Positions 47,101-59,464 of a stretch of 64,000 nucleotides of DNA are shown here, one piece after another (positions within the stretch are counted from its first letter, which is position 1; every line of letters starts with the position of its first letter). The notes beneath the pieces were generated by a model, which searched no databases, had not been told where the DNA came from, and saw only the letters and a list, made by a program, of their open reading frames with translations. The DNA is from Petrosia ficiformis (taxonomy: Eukaryota > Porifera > Demospongiae > Haplosclerida > Petrosiidae): positions 13,610,916 to 13,674,915 of the forward strand of contig OX345637.1 in the NCBI GenBank assembly GCA_947044365.1, written 5' to 3'. The position numbers and the translations under genes are program-made.

Positions 47101-50100
47101 ATGATATACCATATGATGATGGAGACAAAACTGAAGTTAGTCTATTAGTAATTAGTGCTTGAGTGGTGCTAATTGAACCAGTAAAAGGTGTGGTTGTTTC
47201 TAAGTATGTGTGACTGTAGTCTCATATGAGGTATATAGGTATTGTTAGGTAGGATGTTGTATTCTGTGGTTTGTATAAGAATTATACTATTTTGAATGTG
47301 TAATATAGCTACTATACTATCCTTATATGAAGTCATGACAAGTGCATAAGTTATGTTGATTTAATGATCAGTTACATGGTATAAGCTAATGACACATGAC
47401 GTCTGTAGTACAACTAACTTACATATAAGACATAATATTATGTATAACTTAATTTATATTACATTTTATTGTATAAACATATGTCCCCCAGTGCAAGCCA
47501 TATCCTTTTTGAAAAATAACACTATTTACTTTACATACAAATACAGAATAATTATCTAATGTTTTGGAATGGGGTTATGTACATGTACATATAGCTGTTG
47601 ATTCTTATATACAGTTTATGAGCAATTATGATGTACTGTGTGGTTGTACATTTGGTTTGCTTACAGTTTTAAAAATAAGTGGAATTGTAATGAGCTAAAG
47701 AGTTTTGTAATAATAGTATTTGAGTACATTATGCCCCTGTTATTTTGGGATGTAATTTTTTCCCAGTTAGATGAAATTCTAGGGAAGCTATAAATGTTCA
47801 TATTACCATCATGATGATAACCTTTGAATGATGCTGTGGGGAGTTACTATCCTTGGATCATTTTTTATAGTTAGCATAAAATGGTTACTTAATTCTCAAT
47901 TCAAGTGTTTACTGTAGATGGAGTAAGTGTTAGTTTTTAGTCAGTCTCCCCTCTGTTATCACTTGTAAAAGCCTTTGCCTTATATATAGGGAGTTAATAA
48001 ATCATATTTCCTTAGACTATATATACATGTAACTCGCTTGGAAATGGTAGAAATTGTAAACTTTTTTCATATTCTCGACAGACAGTATATTATAAGCCCA
48101 TACCCTCCTAATGCTATGAACATGTCTAATACGCTTTCAGCAAATTCAAAAAATGCAAACTCACTATCCTGTACTTAATTCAGTATAAGAATAATGATAT
48201 TCATATTTAGTGTATTTAGGATATGAATAGTGATATAAATTTGCAAGAGTAGTTCTTACCTGGAAACTGTTGATACATGAATCTATTTATGATTTCTACA
48301 GGATAATGAATCGAATCCATCAAATGATATTGAAATTAATGATGTAGAGTATAGTGGTACAACTCCAACAAACCAGCTTTCTCAGCAATTTCAAGAACCT
48401 GCACCAGAAATTTGTGATATGCCAACCTCAGATTATTACTACACATCTACCATGGAAATGGATGAGATTCCAAGTGATACTCAGAAAAGTACAAACATAG
48501 TTTCTACTCCAGCTGTTAGCAAGGATGTAGTACCATCACATTATGCTGATATTGAGTTATCTCACAGAGGTGGAACTTATGATCCTATTCAAAATAAACG
48601 AAATCAAGTCGTTTATTCAACAGTGATATCATTTGAGGTTTGTTATATTACTCATTTTACCTACACTCTAAGATTTGGCAATAGCAAACAAAATATTATT
48701 TCCATTTTACATGAATACATAAATACATGTACATGTAATACATTTGCCTTATATATAGGGAGTTAATAAATCATATTTCCTTCGTGAAAAAAACTATACC
48801 TTTCTTCGAAATGCTAGATAATGTAAACTTTGATCACATTCCCCACAGTCAGTATTAGCCCATACCCTCCTAATGCTATGAACATGTCTAATACACTTTC
48901 AGCAAATTCAAAAAATGCACACTCACTATCCTGTACTTAATCCAGTAGAAGAATAATAATATTCATATTTTGTGTATTTAGGATATGAATAATGATATCA
49001 ATTTGCAAGAGTAGTTGTTTACCTGTAAACTGTTAATACATGAATCTGTTTATGATTTCTATAGGATAACGAATCAAATGATGATGAAATTAATGATGTA
49101 GAGTACAGTGGTACAACTCTAACAAAGCAGCCTTCTCAGCAATTTCAAGAACCTCCACCAGAAATTTGTGATGTACCAACCTCAGATTATTACTACACAT
49201 CTACCATGGAAATGGAAGAGATTCCAAGTGATACTCAGAAAAGTACTATTGTTCTTTCTACTCCAGTTCTTAGCAAGGATGTAGTACCATCACATTATGC
49301 TGATATTGAGTTATCTCACAGAGGTGGAACTTACATGTATGATCCTATTCAAAATAAACGAAATCAAGTAGTTTATTCAACAGTAATATCAGTTGAGGTT
49401 TGTTATATTACTCATTTTACCAATAATTTATCTAGTGTTTGGCAATTGATCAATTATATTATAATAAAATATTATTTATATTTCATATTCATAAATTATA
49501 ATAAATAAATTAGTTTTATAAACAGTATTGAGGCTGTCTGTTAGGAGGAGATACAATGGCTATAATTCAGTTTGTGTTCTGTTTGTACTTACTTGAAGTA
49601 ACTTTAAGGATACATTAGATACATTTACATGTAAATATCATAAACCCTATCACACTTCACTTTTTAGTTAATAGCTATAGTACATGTATGCCTGGTTTCT
49701 CAAAATTTCGTTTTAGTTATTAGAAAATACTAGGTTTACTTAAAGGGTTTTAGTTTTAGTTAGCTAACTAAAAGTAGACATTATTGGCTAAGTTTTAGTT
49801 ATAGTTATTACCGTAGGCCTATAATTTAGTTATAATTGCATTACTAAAAGGGTAATGTCTGCATTTGCAAGGAAATGCATGTCAATTTATATCTGTATAC
49901 ATAGTAGGGCAATTTAATGCTATTGTACAAGCACTGGAGATATATACATGTGTATAACTGAAAATTATATTGATAATCACTCATACTTGTAATTATAAGC
50001 CATGACAATTACTTTACATTATATTTTTATGTCCTATGGGTTTAATGAAATAATTATTTCCTAGTGTACTCATGTTCTTGTGTCACAACAGTCACATGTG

Positions 50101-51156
50101 TGTGCAGTGTATAAGTGGTATAAGTACATGTTGTATATAGTAGTATTCAAAAGTGATATCTGATGAGGTTTGATATTACTTATACTTACCTTTACTTTAG
50201 GGTTGGGAAATTATATTGCATATAATTAATATCGTAATCATTTATGTTCCATTGTTTCATTGTAGCATATAATTTTTAGATCATATTAAGTAACTCGGTC
50301 TATATAGAAATATTTTGAATGTATCTCTTTTTTTTCCTTTTCAGCAAAGGGACAAAAGGAAAACCAAATTTGTATACTCTACGCCACAAACCAACAATCT
50401 CCATGGAATGTGTGTTCCTGATGGTATGTAATTCATATTCATGTGATCATCCAGATGATTCATAAATACTAAATTTTCTCTTATTGGCCATCTTCACTTA
50501 CATATTAACCTCTTCCCATCTATAATTAAAACAGGTGTTTTTGTAATTTACCCAAATTTGAAATTGAATGTGTAGGCAGAGTGCTTAATGTATAATATCA
50601 GAAACCTCTGTGTTATTGTTGTTCTCTGATCTACAAGCCTAGAAAACAAGTGACACAATGCAAGAAACTTGGCCACCGTTTAATTTCCATAATGAATGCA
50701 CTAAAGTGCAGAACCCTCGCTAAAAAGATGGTACTATGAATGTATGCTTCTCAGCATAAACAATCAATAATGAAACAGGGAGTCATGGCGTTCCTCATCA
50801 ACTCAGATTCATATCTCCTCAGAACTGGTGACAAGACTTCACAGATAACTGCAGAACCACTTGGTACGAGGAGGCCCAAGAAACAAAGCGTCTAAGATAC
50901 AAAACTTTCTGGAATCTTCGACAAAATGCGTATGCATGCTCGATCTCCACCTACGTTTGGATTAACCAATTTAATTAATAGGCGTGACTGAGTAACAATG
51001 GCGCAAAAAGCCTATTTTTCGACTTTGCACGACTGTATCTTTTCCATCGAAGAGTTTTCTTGCAAATCACTTGAATCTCGCAGTAGACCCAGTGTGCTCT
51101 TTCCTTCGCAGTGACCAAGAATCTTCAAAATTAAGCCGTTGCAAAGATTAGTGGGA

Positions 51157-51187
<31 letters not shown>

Positions 51188-54100
51188 CACACAAACTGAT
51201 TACTATAACCCTCCGCCTACACGCTCGGGTTAATAACTGTATGTGTTTTGTTTCTGCGAATGCGCAAACATTAAGCGAATAATCAAATACCAAAAAATCT
51301 ATTTGAATACCAAAATAATGAACAAATATCCGAATACTGCAGTATTTGTTTTACCCCTAATGTGTATATTGATTTACAAATATATACATTATTAAAAAAT
51401 TTTACTCGAACGAAAATAGGTAAATTCCATGTGTACATGTACATGTATATACATTTTGTGAGAATTTTGTTACATGTACTAACTTTATCATATGTACTAA
51501 CTTTATCATCACCAAAACAACAAGTGTATATAGAGAAAAGAAACATCCCTATGATTGCTTTACAAATTTAAGTGAAGATAAAAACTATGACTGCTTTGTG
51601 GTGTCCAACATTCAGTAATCATGGCTGACTTTATCAAGCATGAAAGACAACAGCTTATTATAGTTATTGTTTTGATTATCTACTCTCCTGACCTTTCAAA
51701 GGACCTTGTAGAACTTTAGGAATATATTTCAGGCAGAATAGCTAGCTATTAGTTCTAGTTTCTACGTAAGCTACTTAGCTACAGGCAGCTTTCTTTATGC
51801 TGGTCTGTAGAGCTCGAGTGCATGTTTATTTACGCGCCACAACTATTAATTGACCAAGCCCCCGGGAATGACACAACTTCCTTAACTATGTATACAACGC
51901 ATACTCGCGAAAGTGGACACAAGAAAAAAAAAATAATAATAAAAAATATATATATATAGATTTAACCCCGTGGAAAGCAATCATAGTGCATGTGACATGT
52001 CATATGAGTAAAGAAATATTGTCATAGTGCCTGATTTGAATGTGTAATTCAAATCTTATAAAATGAATAAACATTGTTTAATAAAGCAATTTAGTGGTGC
52101 CCTGTGCCTGTGGTCATTATAATTTATTTACATAAATGTTACTATGGCTGTTTAAGCATATCAACTGTTAGTCGCAATGTTCTATAACATAATAATAGTT
52201 GTTGCATAATTAATTGTAATGTGATAATGAATAAATGTCCAAAGCTATCTGTATACTGTATTTTCTTATTAGTCGTACGTATATAATAACATGTTTCATT
52301 AATAGTGAAACCTGTACAAATGGCAGTTGATTCTCTTGAAGGTGTGTCTTCTGAGTCAACAATTGTTAAAGAAAGGACAGAGGTACATATATGTATCATT
52401 TGTGTGTATTTTGTAGTGTATTGTCACGAAAGATTTGAGTAGTATAAATATTGAACATCATCAGTACATGTATAATCAATGGAGCAATACAATGTAATCA
52501 TATAGATCCAATTTAATTCACCATTTTATATAGCTTATGATCCACATGCACTCTTTCATTTGCTATTACTCCATTGTTATTATTACCCTCGCCGCAAAGC
52601 GTAGGTGTAAGGGTACGGTTTATCATCATATTGTGTGTGTGTGTGTGTATGTCTGTTCACAAAAAATTGGGAAAACTACAACTGTTAGCAGCTCAAACGA
52701 GCTACTGGCAGACTTCCAGTTACACAAGGAACAAAAATAACAACAGGCTTTTGCTAAAACCTTTTGGTTACAAAGTTATTAAGTGCAACACCAAAGCAAT
52801 GGTACTCTGTGCACTACACAATATCTCATTTGCTATTTGCTAGATGTACATGTATACATGTATTATAATATAACAGTACTAGCTATGTACTGTAATGTAC
52901 ATGTACATGTATACATGTATTATATAACAGTACTAGCTATGTATTGTGATGTACATGTACATGTATACATGTATTATAATATAACAGTACTAGCTATGTA
53001 CTGTAATGTACATGTACATGTATACATGTATTATATAACAGTACTAGCTATGTATTGTGATGTACATGTACATGTATACATGTATTATAATATAACAGTA
53101 CCAGCTATGTATTGTGATGTACATGTACATGTATACATGTATTATGATATAACAGTACTAGCTATGTATTGTGATGTACATGTACATGTATACATGTATT
53201 ATAATATAACAGTACCAGCTATGTATTGTGATGTACATGTACATGTATACATGTATTATAATATAACAGTACCAGCTATGTATTGTGATGTACGTGTATA
53301 CATGTATACATGTATTATAATATAACAGTACCAGCTATGTATTGTGATGTACATGTACATGTATACATGTATTATAATATAACAGTACCAGCTATGTATT
53401 GTGATGTACATGTACATGTATACATGTATTATAATATAACAGTACCAGCTATGTATTGTGATGTACATGTACATGTATACATGTATTATAATATAACAGT
53501 ACCAGCTATGTATTGTGATGTACATGTATACATGTATACATGTATTATAATATAACAGTACCAGCTATGTATTGTGATGTACATGTACATGTATACATGT
53601 ATTATAATATAACAGTACCAGCTATGTATTGTGATGTACATGTACATTGTACATGTACCTGTGTGTATGTAATCACATGTTCCTTTACATGTACATGTAC
53701 ATGATTGTAAGACATATAAAAGTCTGTTCACATTCACGATGTCCTCAAAATTAGGATGTAAGACTTTATATGTACTATAGTGTATAGTTTAATGTCATAA
53801 GGTTAATACATGATTATACTGTAACTCAATAATGAAGCTATGGATTGAAATTTGACATACACAAAAAAGAACAGGAAGGATAATTATATGAAAATGGTAC
53901 AGGTAAAAAGATGGCTGTTCATTTCAAACTATAGTTATGAGCATTTTTCTGAGGACAAGGTGAATGTGAATGACCTTTAGTTTACACTGGATGTCAATTT
54001 AGTATAAACATCAAGTAGTATGAACTGTATATTACGTTACGTTAATGTGTGTAATATGTGTATGTATAACTACTACATGTACATGTACATGTAATGTTTT

Positions 54101-55967
54101 TTACAAACCTCTAGTAGTGTACACTAATCTGCATGTATGTAATGTGTCTATGTACACTATATAACTTATTGCTAGATGTCACGTTGTCATACATCTAATT
54201 ACGACATATTTATTATTGTTATTGTGCTTTTGCTGGATATGCCTCTTAATCTTTGTTCTCTTTCAATACCACAATACACATCACAGTTGCAAAGTGTTCA
54301 TATTGATACTCCTGGAAGAAGTACTGAATCACATACTGGAAATAATGGCACATCGGTTAGGAAGAAAAATATAAATTTATGTTTTACTTCAATTATGTCA
54401 TCATTACACAGAATGACCCAATGACTGTTACAGAAGAAAACGTATTGAAGACTAGTAGTAAAACAGAAGCTACCTCAGACTGTACTTCTAGTTTAGAGAC
54501 CAGATCTGCTGTAACTCTCAAAGGTATTGAGCAGAAGCCAAAAAATTTGAGATGCACCAAATGTCGAAAAATTTGTATTAAATAATATACCTCACCGATA
54601 TGTTTGAACACATTATTAATTTTATTAGGTAGCAATTGAGTTTTGAAGAGAATAGTAGACATCTATCATTGTCAATAGATGTTGCTACATTTGTGTATAA
54701 TTATACTGATAAGTGTTGCTATCAGGCATACACACATCCTTTGCTACAATTAAAGGGTGCACCTATATATATATTAATGTAGCAACTTCAGTGAGAGTTG
54801 ATGGATGTCTACTCATTTCAAATTCAATGTTAGCAAGTGAATGAATTGGTGTAATGGCTTTTTGTGTTATCTTACACTGTGCAACAACTATAATGAGATC
54901 TTTATACTGTTATGCTTACAAACCTTTTCTTGTATGGTGGGCATGGCCTGTTGTTGAACATGTTGTCTGGTTAGTATTCAGCTATATTGCTTTTAATATC
55001 ATAACCAGCTCTCAAACTTATAATTCCACTGAGTACTGTACACCACAAAGCAATCACAGGGATACTTTTTTCTCCATATATCTTGTTTGTGGGCTGATTT
55101 TAAACAGTTCATTGTACACTTTTATAGGAAAAAATGATATTGATTTGGAATTTGTTGAAAGTGAAAATCATTTAGAGACTGCCAATGATGCTGTAGTAAA
55201 TTCTCCTGTTGATCCTCCTGTTGATCCTACTGTTGTGACGCCAAATAAATTCCCTACTGTATTACATCATAATAAAACACGTGTAGAAGATCAAGTGCTA
55301 TCAAAGATCTCTAAGCCTGAATCAAGCAGTACTTTTGGTTCTGGAGAACCTGGTGAGTTAATTTTAGTCACTCAAGTAATTTCCTATAATCTTGAATTTT
55401 CACAGTAATCTCAAAAGGAAATGGAAAATGGATGAATTGTACTAACCCCCTGAATATGCTAACTATGCTTAGAGAAAAAGGTATGTTGTAAAACAGTACA
55501 TAATAATTATCATAGTTGAAGTCTTTGTATTTATTAAGTATGTGCATCAAATTTAGATTATCTTGATGTTGATTGAACCCTGACCTTAACTCTCTACCCT
55601 AAATCAAACATATAACAATATTCATAAGACTTTGATGACATAGTACTGTAGCTATGATGTTTATTTTGTCCAAGTCCATAATTGCTTTTATTATGTCTAC
55701 TTCTCTAATTGCAGTTCATATATGTATAATTACACTGTATGTATAAATGTTCAACAGGTCTTGATTCGGCTTTAAGTGGTGAAATGAAAGATGGAGGACC
55801 GAAGTCATTTTCTTCTAGTACATGTATGAATGAAGATGGAGGACCGAAGTCACTCTTTTCTATTCCAAATGGTAAAATGGATGTTCTTATCACATATCAT
55901 CTTTAATGTCTATCATGTTTTAGATCCTGATAATCTCACAGATGAAGCTAATTACTTGCCCACATAA
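44114..55967 (+). CDS. Gene G: Ig-FN3-FN3 type I receptor with long tail carrying duplicated ITIM-like motifs
   Basis: Twenty-one exons join in frame to 1133 residues: 44114-44183, 44255-44548, 44618-44905, 44960-45036, 45089-45326, 45383-45733, 45786-45902, 45964-46101, 46150-46189, 46673-46772, 46911-47135, 48302-48637, 49065-49397, 50345-50423, 52306-52382, 54287-54355, 54412-54523, 55128-55352, 55406-55480, 55758-55871, 55924-55967. Signal peptide (MEIYLCFLLIVLW), Ig (residues 24-121), FN3 (122-217), split FN3-like unit (218-322), the F-type module (323-420), Ser-rich stalk, TM (about 483-512) and a 600-residue tail follow. The first three domain exons match gene F in length (294, 288, 77). 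Two homologous tail exons (647-758, 759-869) each carry SHYADI and VVYSTV, fitting the ITIM pattern S/I/V/L-x-Y-x-x-I/V/L (tyrosines near 727, 751, 836, 862). No kinase or phosphatase domain was seen. The exons after 50423 fit in frame but lack homology support. Confidence 0.82.
46207..46630 (-). mobile_element. MITE-1 copy 7 (reversed), in an intron of gene G
   Basis: A full-length reversed copy running from GGCCCGTAGGGCCATCC to AGTCATAGGGATACTTTTTT. It fills most of the intron between 46189 and 46673; gene F carries a MITE-1 copy in its equivalent tail intron, in the opposite orientation. Confidence 0.85.
47971..49400 (+). repeat. Tandem duplication of an exon with flanking intron, unit about 770 bp
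   Basis: The sequence from TTTGCCTTATATATAGGGAG at about 47975 through the exon 48302-48637 repeats from about 48745 through 49065-49397. Both copies keep splice sites and phase 0, so duplication adds 111-112 residues without a frame change. Confidence 0.9.
51520..51985 (+). mobile_element. MITE-1 copy 8
   Basis: A full copy in an intron of gene G, with the left end partly repeated (ATCCCTATGATTGCTTTACA then ACTATGACTGCTTTGTGG). A short MITE-1 end fragment also lies at 55036-55087. Confidence 0.8.
52850..53660. repeat. 55-59-bp palindrome-rich minisatellite, about 14 units
   Basis: Units contain TGTACATGTACATGTATACA, a self-complementary segment, then TGTATTATAATATAACAGTA and CCAGCTATGTATTGTGA. 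The array is in the intron before 54287 of gene G. Open frames on both strands are by-products. Confidence 0.95.
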
Positions 55968-56125
55968 CTATACTGTAAAATTGCCCTTTGTTATATAAAC
56001 ATAAATCATGGCTGTCCTCTATAATTATATGTATAATAGAGTAATTTTATTGAGCCTTAATAACACGGTAGAGTTTTTTTAATTATCAATAACAATAATA
56101 AAATTATTATTAATAAAAACTGAAC

Positions 56126-56150
56126 GTTTCGACCCGAAGGTCTTCTTCAG
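56126..56150 (-). ncRNA. Hammerhead-ribozyme-like core at the 3' end of the Penelope-like element
   Basis: The minus strand reads CTGAAGA, then GACC-TTCG-GGTC stem-loop, then GAAAC. These are the conserved boxes of a hammerhead core in order. Penelope-like elements are known to carry hammerhead motifs. Outer stems and the cleavage site were not confirmed by eye. Confidence 0.45.
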
Positions 56151-56331
56151 CAGTATACAAAAAACAAAACCAAATAGCCTATTTATATACGGACAGATAA
56201 CAAGTGATGACATCATGACAGTACAAAGAGTGAGAACAATGATGGTACAGGAATACAAAGGGTAGTACAGAAAATAACAAGGTTTGACAATGATGGTACA
56301 AGAAAAGTAAACTATGACATGAAGGTTTAGA

Positions 56332-56922
56332 TTAAGTCTGTGATGGTAGAATAGAGTCCCAAGACGGATTAATGTGTACTCCAGGGTCTGTATTGATGGT
56401 GTCAGAAGTACTTTTTATTAAGATAGCTTCTCTGATCTTTCTTCTTCTCCAATTTTCTTCAACTGCTAAAACTTCACACTTGTCCCATAGAATACTGTGA
56501 CCTGTAGAATGAACATGTACTGATATAGCATTGTTATGATCTCCGATCTTGATAGCTCTCTTGTGTTCACTCATCCTGATCTTGAAAGTCCTTCCGGTTT
56601 CACCTATGTAAGTTCCACCACATTCACAATGAATGGCATAAATGACCCCCGTCTTTTCAAAGGGTGGAATCGGTGTTTTGACTTGTGTCAACATATTCCC
56701 AAGTGTGCTTTTACTGGTAAAGGCAATTTTCACTGGTAGATGTTTACAAACTAAATCAATATTCTCACTGAGTCCCGGAGTGTATGGCAACACAAGGGTC
56801 TTAATCTCTTCATTAGTTCCCTTTTCCCCATGATCTTGTTTGGGGCATGTGCCGGTCTTCTTCCTCAGTGCTGCCTGGACTTTCTGTCTTGGGTAGCCAT
56901 TGTCCATAAAGATATTCTTTAA
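56332..56922 (-). CDS. GIY-YIG endonuclease domain of the Penelope-like element (partial ORF)
   Basis: After the linker NGYPRQKVQAALRKK the protein reads VIYAIHCECGGTYIGETGR then RMSEHKRAI, the GIY-YIG core with its Tyr, Gly-Tyr/Thr-Tyr-Ile-Gly block, catalytic Arg and following Glu/His. A final Trp-rich segment precedes the stop. The domain cleaves target DNA during retrotransposition. The apparent upstream extension to a Met at 57162 is encoded by the inserted MITE and is not part of the element protein. Confidence 0.75.
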   Translation of the reverse strand, partial: LKNIFMDNGYPRQKVQAALRKKTGTCPKQDHGEKGTNEEIKTLVLPYTPGLSENIDLVCKHLPVKIAFTSKSTLGNMLTQVKTPIPPFEKTGVIYAIHCECGGTYIGETGRTFKIRMSEHKRAIKIGDHNNAISVHVHSTGHSILWDKCEVLAVEENWRRRKIREAILIKSTSDTINTDPGVHINPSWDSILPSQT

Positions 56923-57469
56923 GGTGGTACTAGGGAGTGGGCGGATGCGACTCCAATCAGTTTCAAAATAGAATATTATATAATATGACTCTAACCTGGT
57001 GTAATGGCAACCTTCATATCTTCTAATCACCTTTATAGGGTCCTGGAAGTGATAAAACATATATAAAATGTCCATTTTTGTAATCGCAATAAGTACAAAA
57101 CGGAGAAAGCCACGCCCACCAATCATGGCATGCACCAAGTACAATGCATTTAGAGAAAACAAATAGAGCCGTTTTCTGGAAATTCATTTTACTTTTATAG
57201 TTACAAGAGGCTGAAGAAAGCTGAATTCTGTAGCTTTTCACTGAAACCATAAAATCTACCTTTCTAGGCACTATCAAACTCCGATCTTTCTCAGAGAGCA
57301 ACTACAGTTACCCGCCATTATCAGTGAAAACATTTAGGCCCAATAATTATACCCCCGGGTGGGTGTGGCTTCCAAAAAATACAGAATGGAACCAGATTGT
57401 ATGCACCAAGAAGCTTGCAAGACTAGAAACTGATTGGAGTAGCATCCGCCCACGGAAAAGACTACAACC
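56923..57469 (-). mobile_element. TTAA-flanked (piggyBac-type) MITE, copy 2, inside the Penelope-like ORF
   Basis: Flanked by TTAA at 56919-56922 and 57470-57473. It is about 85-90 percent similar by eye to copy 1 (38705-39298), in reverse orientation. It splits the coding frame of the retroelement, so it is the younger insertion. Confidence 0.82.
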
Positions 57470-59380
57470 TTAACTTTTTTCTCTCATCACTCTCCATTCT
57501 ATCATCTCCACAAATCTTCTCAGCCCTAGATCTAAGTGTTTTGATGATCCCCATTTTCACTCTGGGGTGATGGCTAGATCTATAGTTGAGATACCTGTTG
57601 GTGTTTGTAGGTTTCCATCTCAACAGTTGCTCAATAAGACGGTTTGGTGTTTGTAGGTTACATTTGGCATTTACCTTTCTTTATTAGCAGGTGGTACATC
57701 TACTGTCACAACAGAAGGACCGACTTTAGAACCTCCGGAATGTAAGTAATCAATATTATATAATCAGTCACAGGAGATTATTTATCTCTTGGACGTTTCT
57801 GAATAACTAGGTTGTTTCATGTTTAAAAATACTGCACTCACTGGCATACGTGTAGTCTAGTAGTCTATCATCAACTCTATTATGATACATATTGATGAAG
57901 AGTATCAAAACTCTTTGCTAGTAATGTTTGTGAGGTTTTAGCATGCTTCACCAATGTGTATCTTGATGTGTGACTGACTATGCTTTGTTAGAAATCATGT
58001 TTTTAGGAAAGTCATTATTTCACAAATAATCCATCAAGTAATTAAAGTTTCATTTCATGAAATCTCGACTGCACAACAATAATCTTTATTAAACATTCAA
58101 TTAACACAAGAGGAGCCATCCTATTGATGGTAGTGTGTGTCCATATACCTTAAAGTCTACTGTTATTTGCATCCAAATATGGAGATTTTTAAAGATTGGA
58201 TTTACATGTACAATAAGCATGCATTAATTTTAGTGAATTTCTGAGCCATTCCTAATATGTCTAAAAAATATATTTTTTAGCACATACTAATTTTAGCAAT
58301 TATTATGTTACTCACTAAAATCAATAATGTTTCTACACTCATATATAAGCAGGTTCAATGTATATGTACCTGTACAAATTATACCTTTTTGTTTGTGTAA
58401 AAATGTACCAAATTAAGAATGTTGCATCATCATCCAGTGGCAACATCATAGAGAGGAAGTACTTACCTAGATAATTATGATTTTCTTTGTGTATAGATTT
58501 TCACATATCATACTATTACCTCTGCAGATCCTCCTATTTAAGTTGTCATCCCTGTTATCATTGTTCCATTTGGTGCTCCAGTCATTCTAATTATACTTGC
58601 TTACATGTGTTACAAAAAATGTAAAGTAAGGAAGTATATATGTACAAAAGAAGGTAAGTTATTAAAATATAATTCAGTTAATAAGCTTCTTCTTGTAGGA
58701 GACGAACACAGACTTTCATCAGTAGAAAGGGGAACAGCACCTGTAAGTTTTTAAAACATAAAAGCAGCTATGTCATAGTTTATTTTATGAGTCACTAACC
58801 CCACCCTCCTGTTATCGGAGTGAGGATTATTGTAGTTTGTATGTATCTATATGTCATCATCCAAGTCAAAAATGTTTTGCTACAAAACTCTGCACAAATC
58901 ACATAGATTATCAGCTTAAGGTTTCACAATAAACTGTTTTAAAATATTCAATATTGCTCAAAGTAACTTGTACACGTGAGATGATTGATGTCAATGTGAG
59001 TATATTGACCTCAAGGATTGACAAAACATTTGGTAGAAAGTTAGACAACCTAGCAAGGGTTGGCACTTATCCCATTCATGTACATGTACATTGTGTATAA
59101 ATTACTGTTTCTTATTATAGGGTGATACTCTTCCTAATAACTATTCAACTCCAGTGACAATTTCTAATCAGGTAGAAATATGTTCTTTTACTTTTAATCA
59201 TTTCATTGTTTTAAAATGTATAACAATCATTATACATGTTATCCATTGATACAGGCTCAGGAGCAAGTGATATCAGGGAATCCATTAGTCAGACCAGAGG
59301 TTTGTTTTTACATTGTGTATATCACAATGAATGAGTGATCACCATGGTAACCTTTGATGTACCACTGGTGATATATGCCT

Positions 59381-59464
59381 ATAACACCCGGGTGATAATT
59401 GGTCTTGGACCAATTATCTCCCGGGAGATAATTGGTCCAAGACCAATTATCTCCCGGGTGTTAT
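59381..59464. repeat. 84-bp near-perfect palindrome in an intron of copy B
   Basis: The centre CTCCCGGGAG is flanked by ATAATTGGTCTTGGACCAAT and its exact inverse, extending outward to ACACCCGGGTG with one mismatch. Gene A lacks it at the matching place. Confidence 0.92.

Larger units (their letters stand above)
56100..57660 (-). mobile_element. 5'-truncated Penelope-like retroelement split by a MITE
   Basis: On the minus strand the segment 57660-57474 encodes the end of a reverse-transcriptase region (KPTNTNRYLNYRSSHHP, GIIKTLRSRAEKI). After a 547-base insertion the frame resumes with NGYPRQKV and continues to a GIY-YIG endonuclease and a stop at 56332. The 3' end carries a hammerhead-like core at 56126-56150. 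RT plus C-terminal GIY-YIG defines Penelope-like elements. Its 5' border coincides with the start of A/B homology at 57661. Confidence 0.75.

Noticed and set aside
51160..51192. (AC)n run as a possible regulatory Z-DNA element
   Set aside because: Ordinary microsatellite with no further support.
52783..53737. Long HVHVYMYYNITV repeat proteins
   Set aside because: Translation of the palindrome-rich minisatellite on both strands.
54854..55127. N-terminal part of a 184-codon frame including LVWWAWPVVEHVVWLV
   Set aside because: It lies before a strong acceptor at 55127, contains a MITE-1 scrap and is intronic; only 55128-55352 fits the gene G chain.
56923..57162. N-terminal 80 residues of the 276-codon frame ending in the GIY-YIG domain
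   Set aside because: Encoded by the inserted MITE, as shown by the TTAA borders and copy 1.
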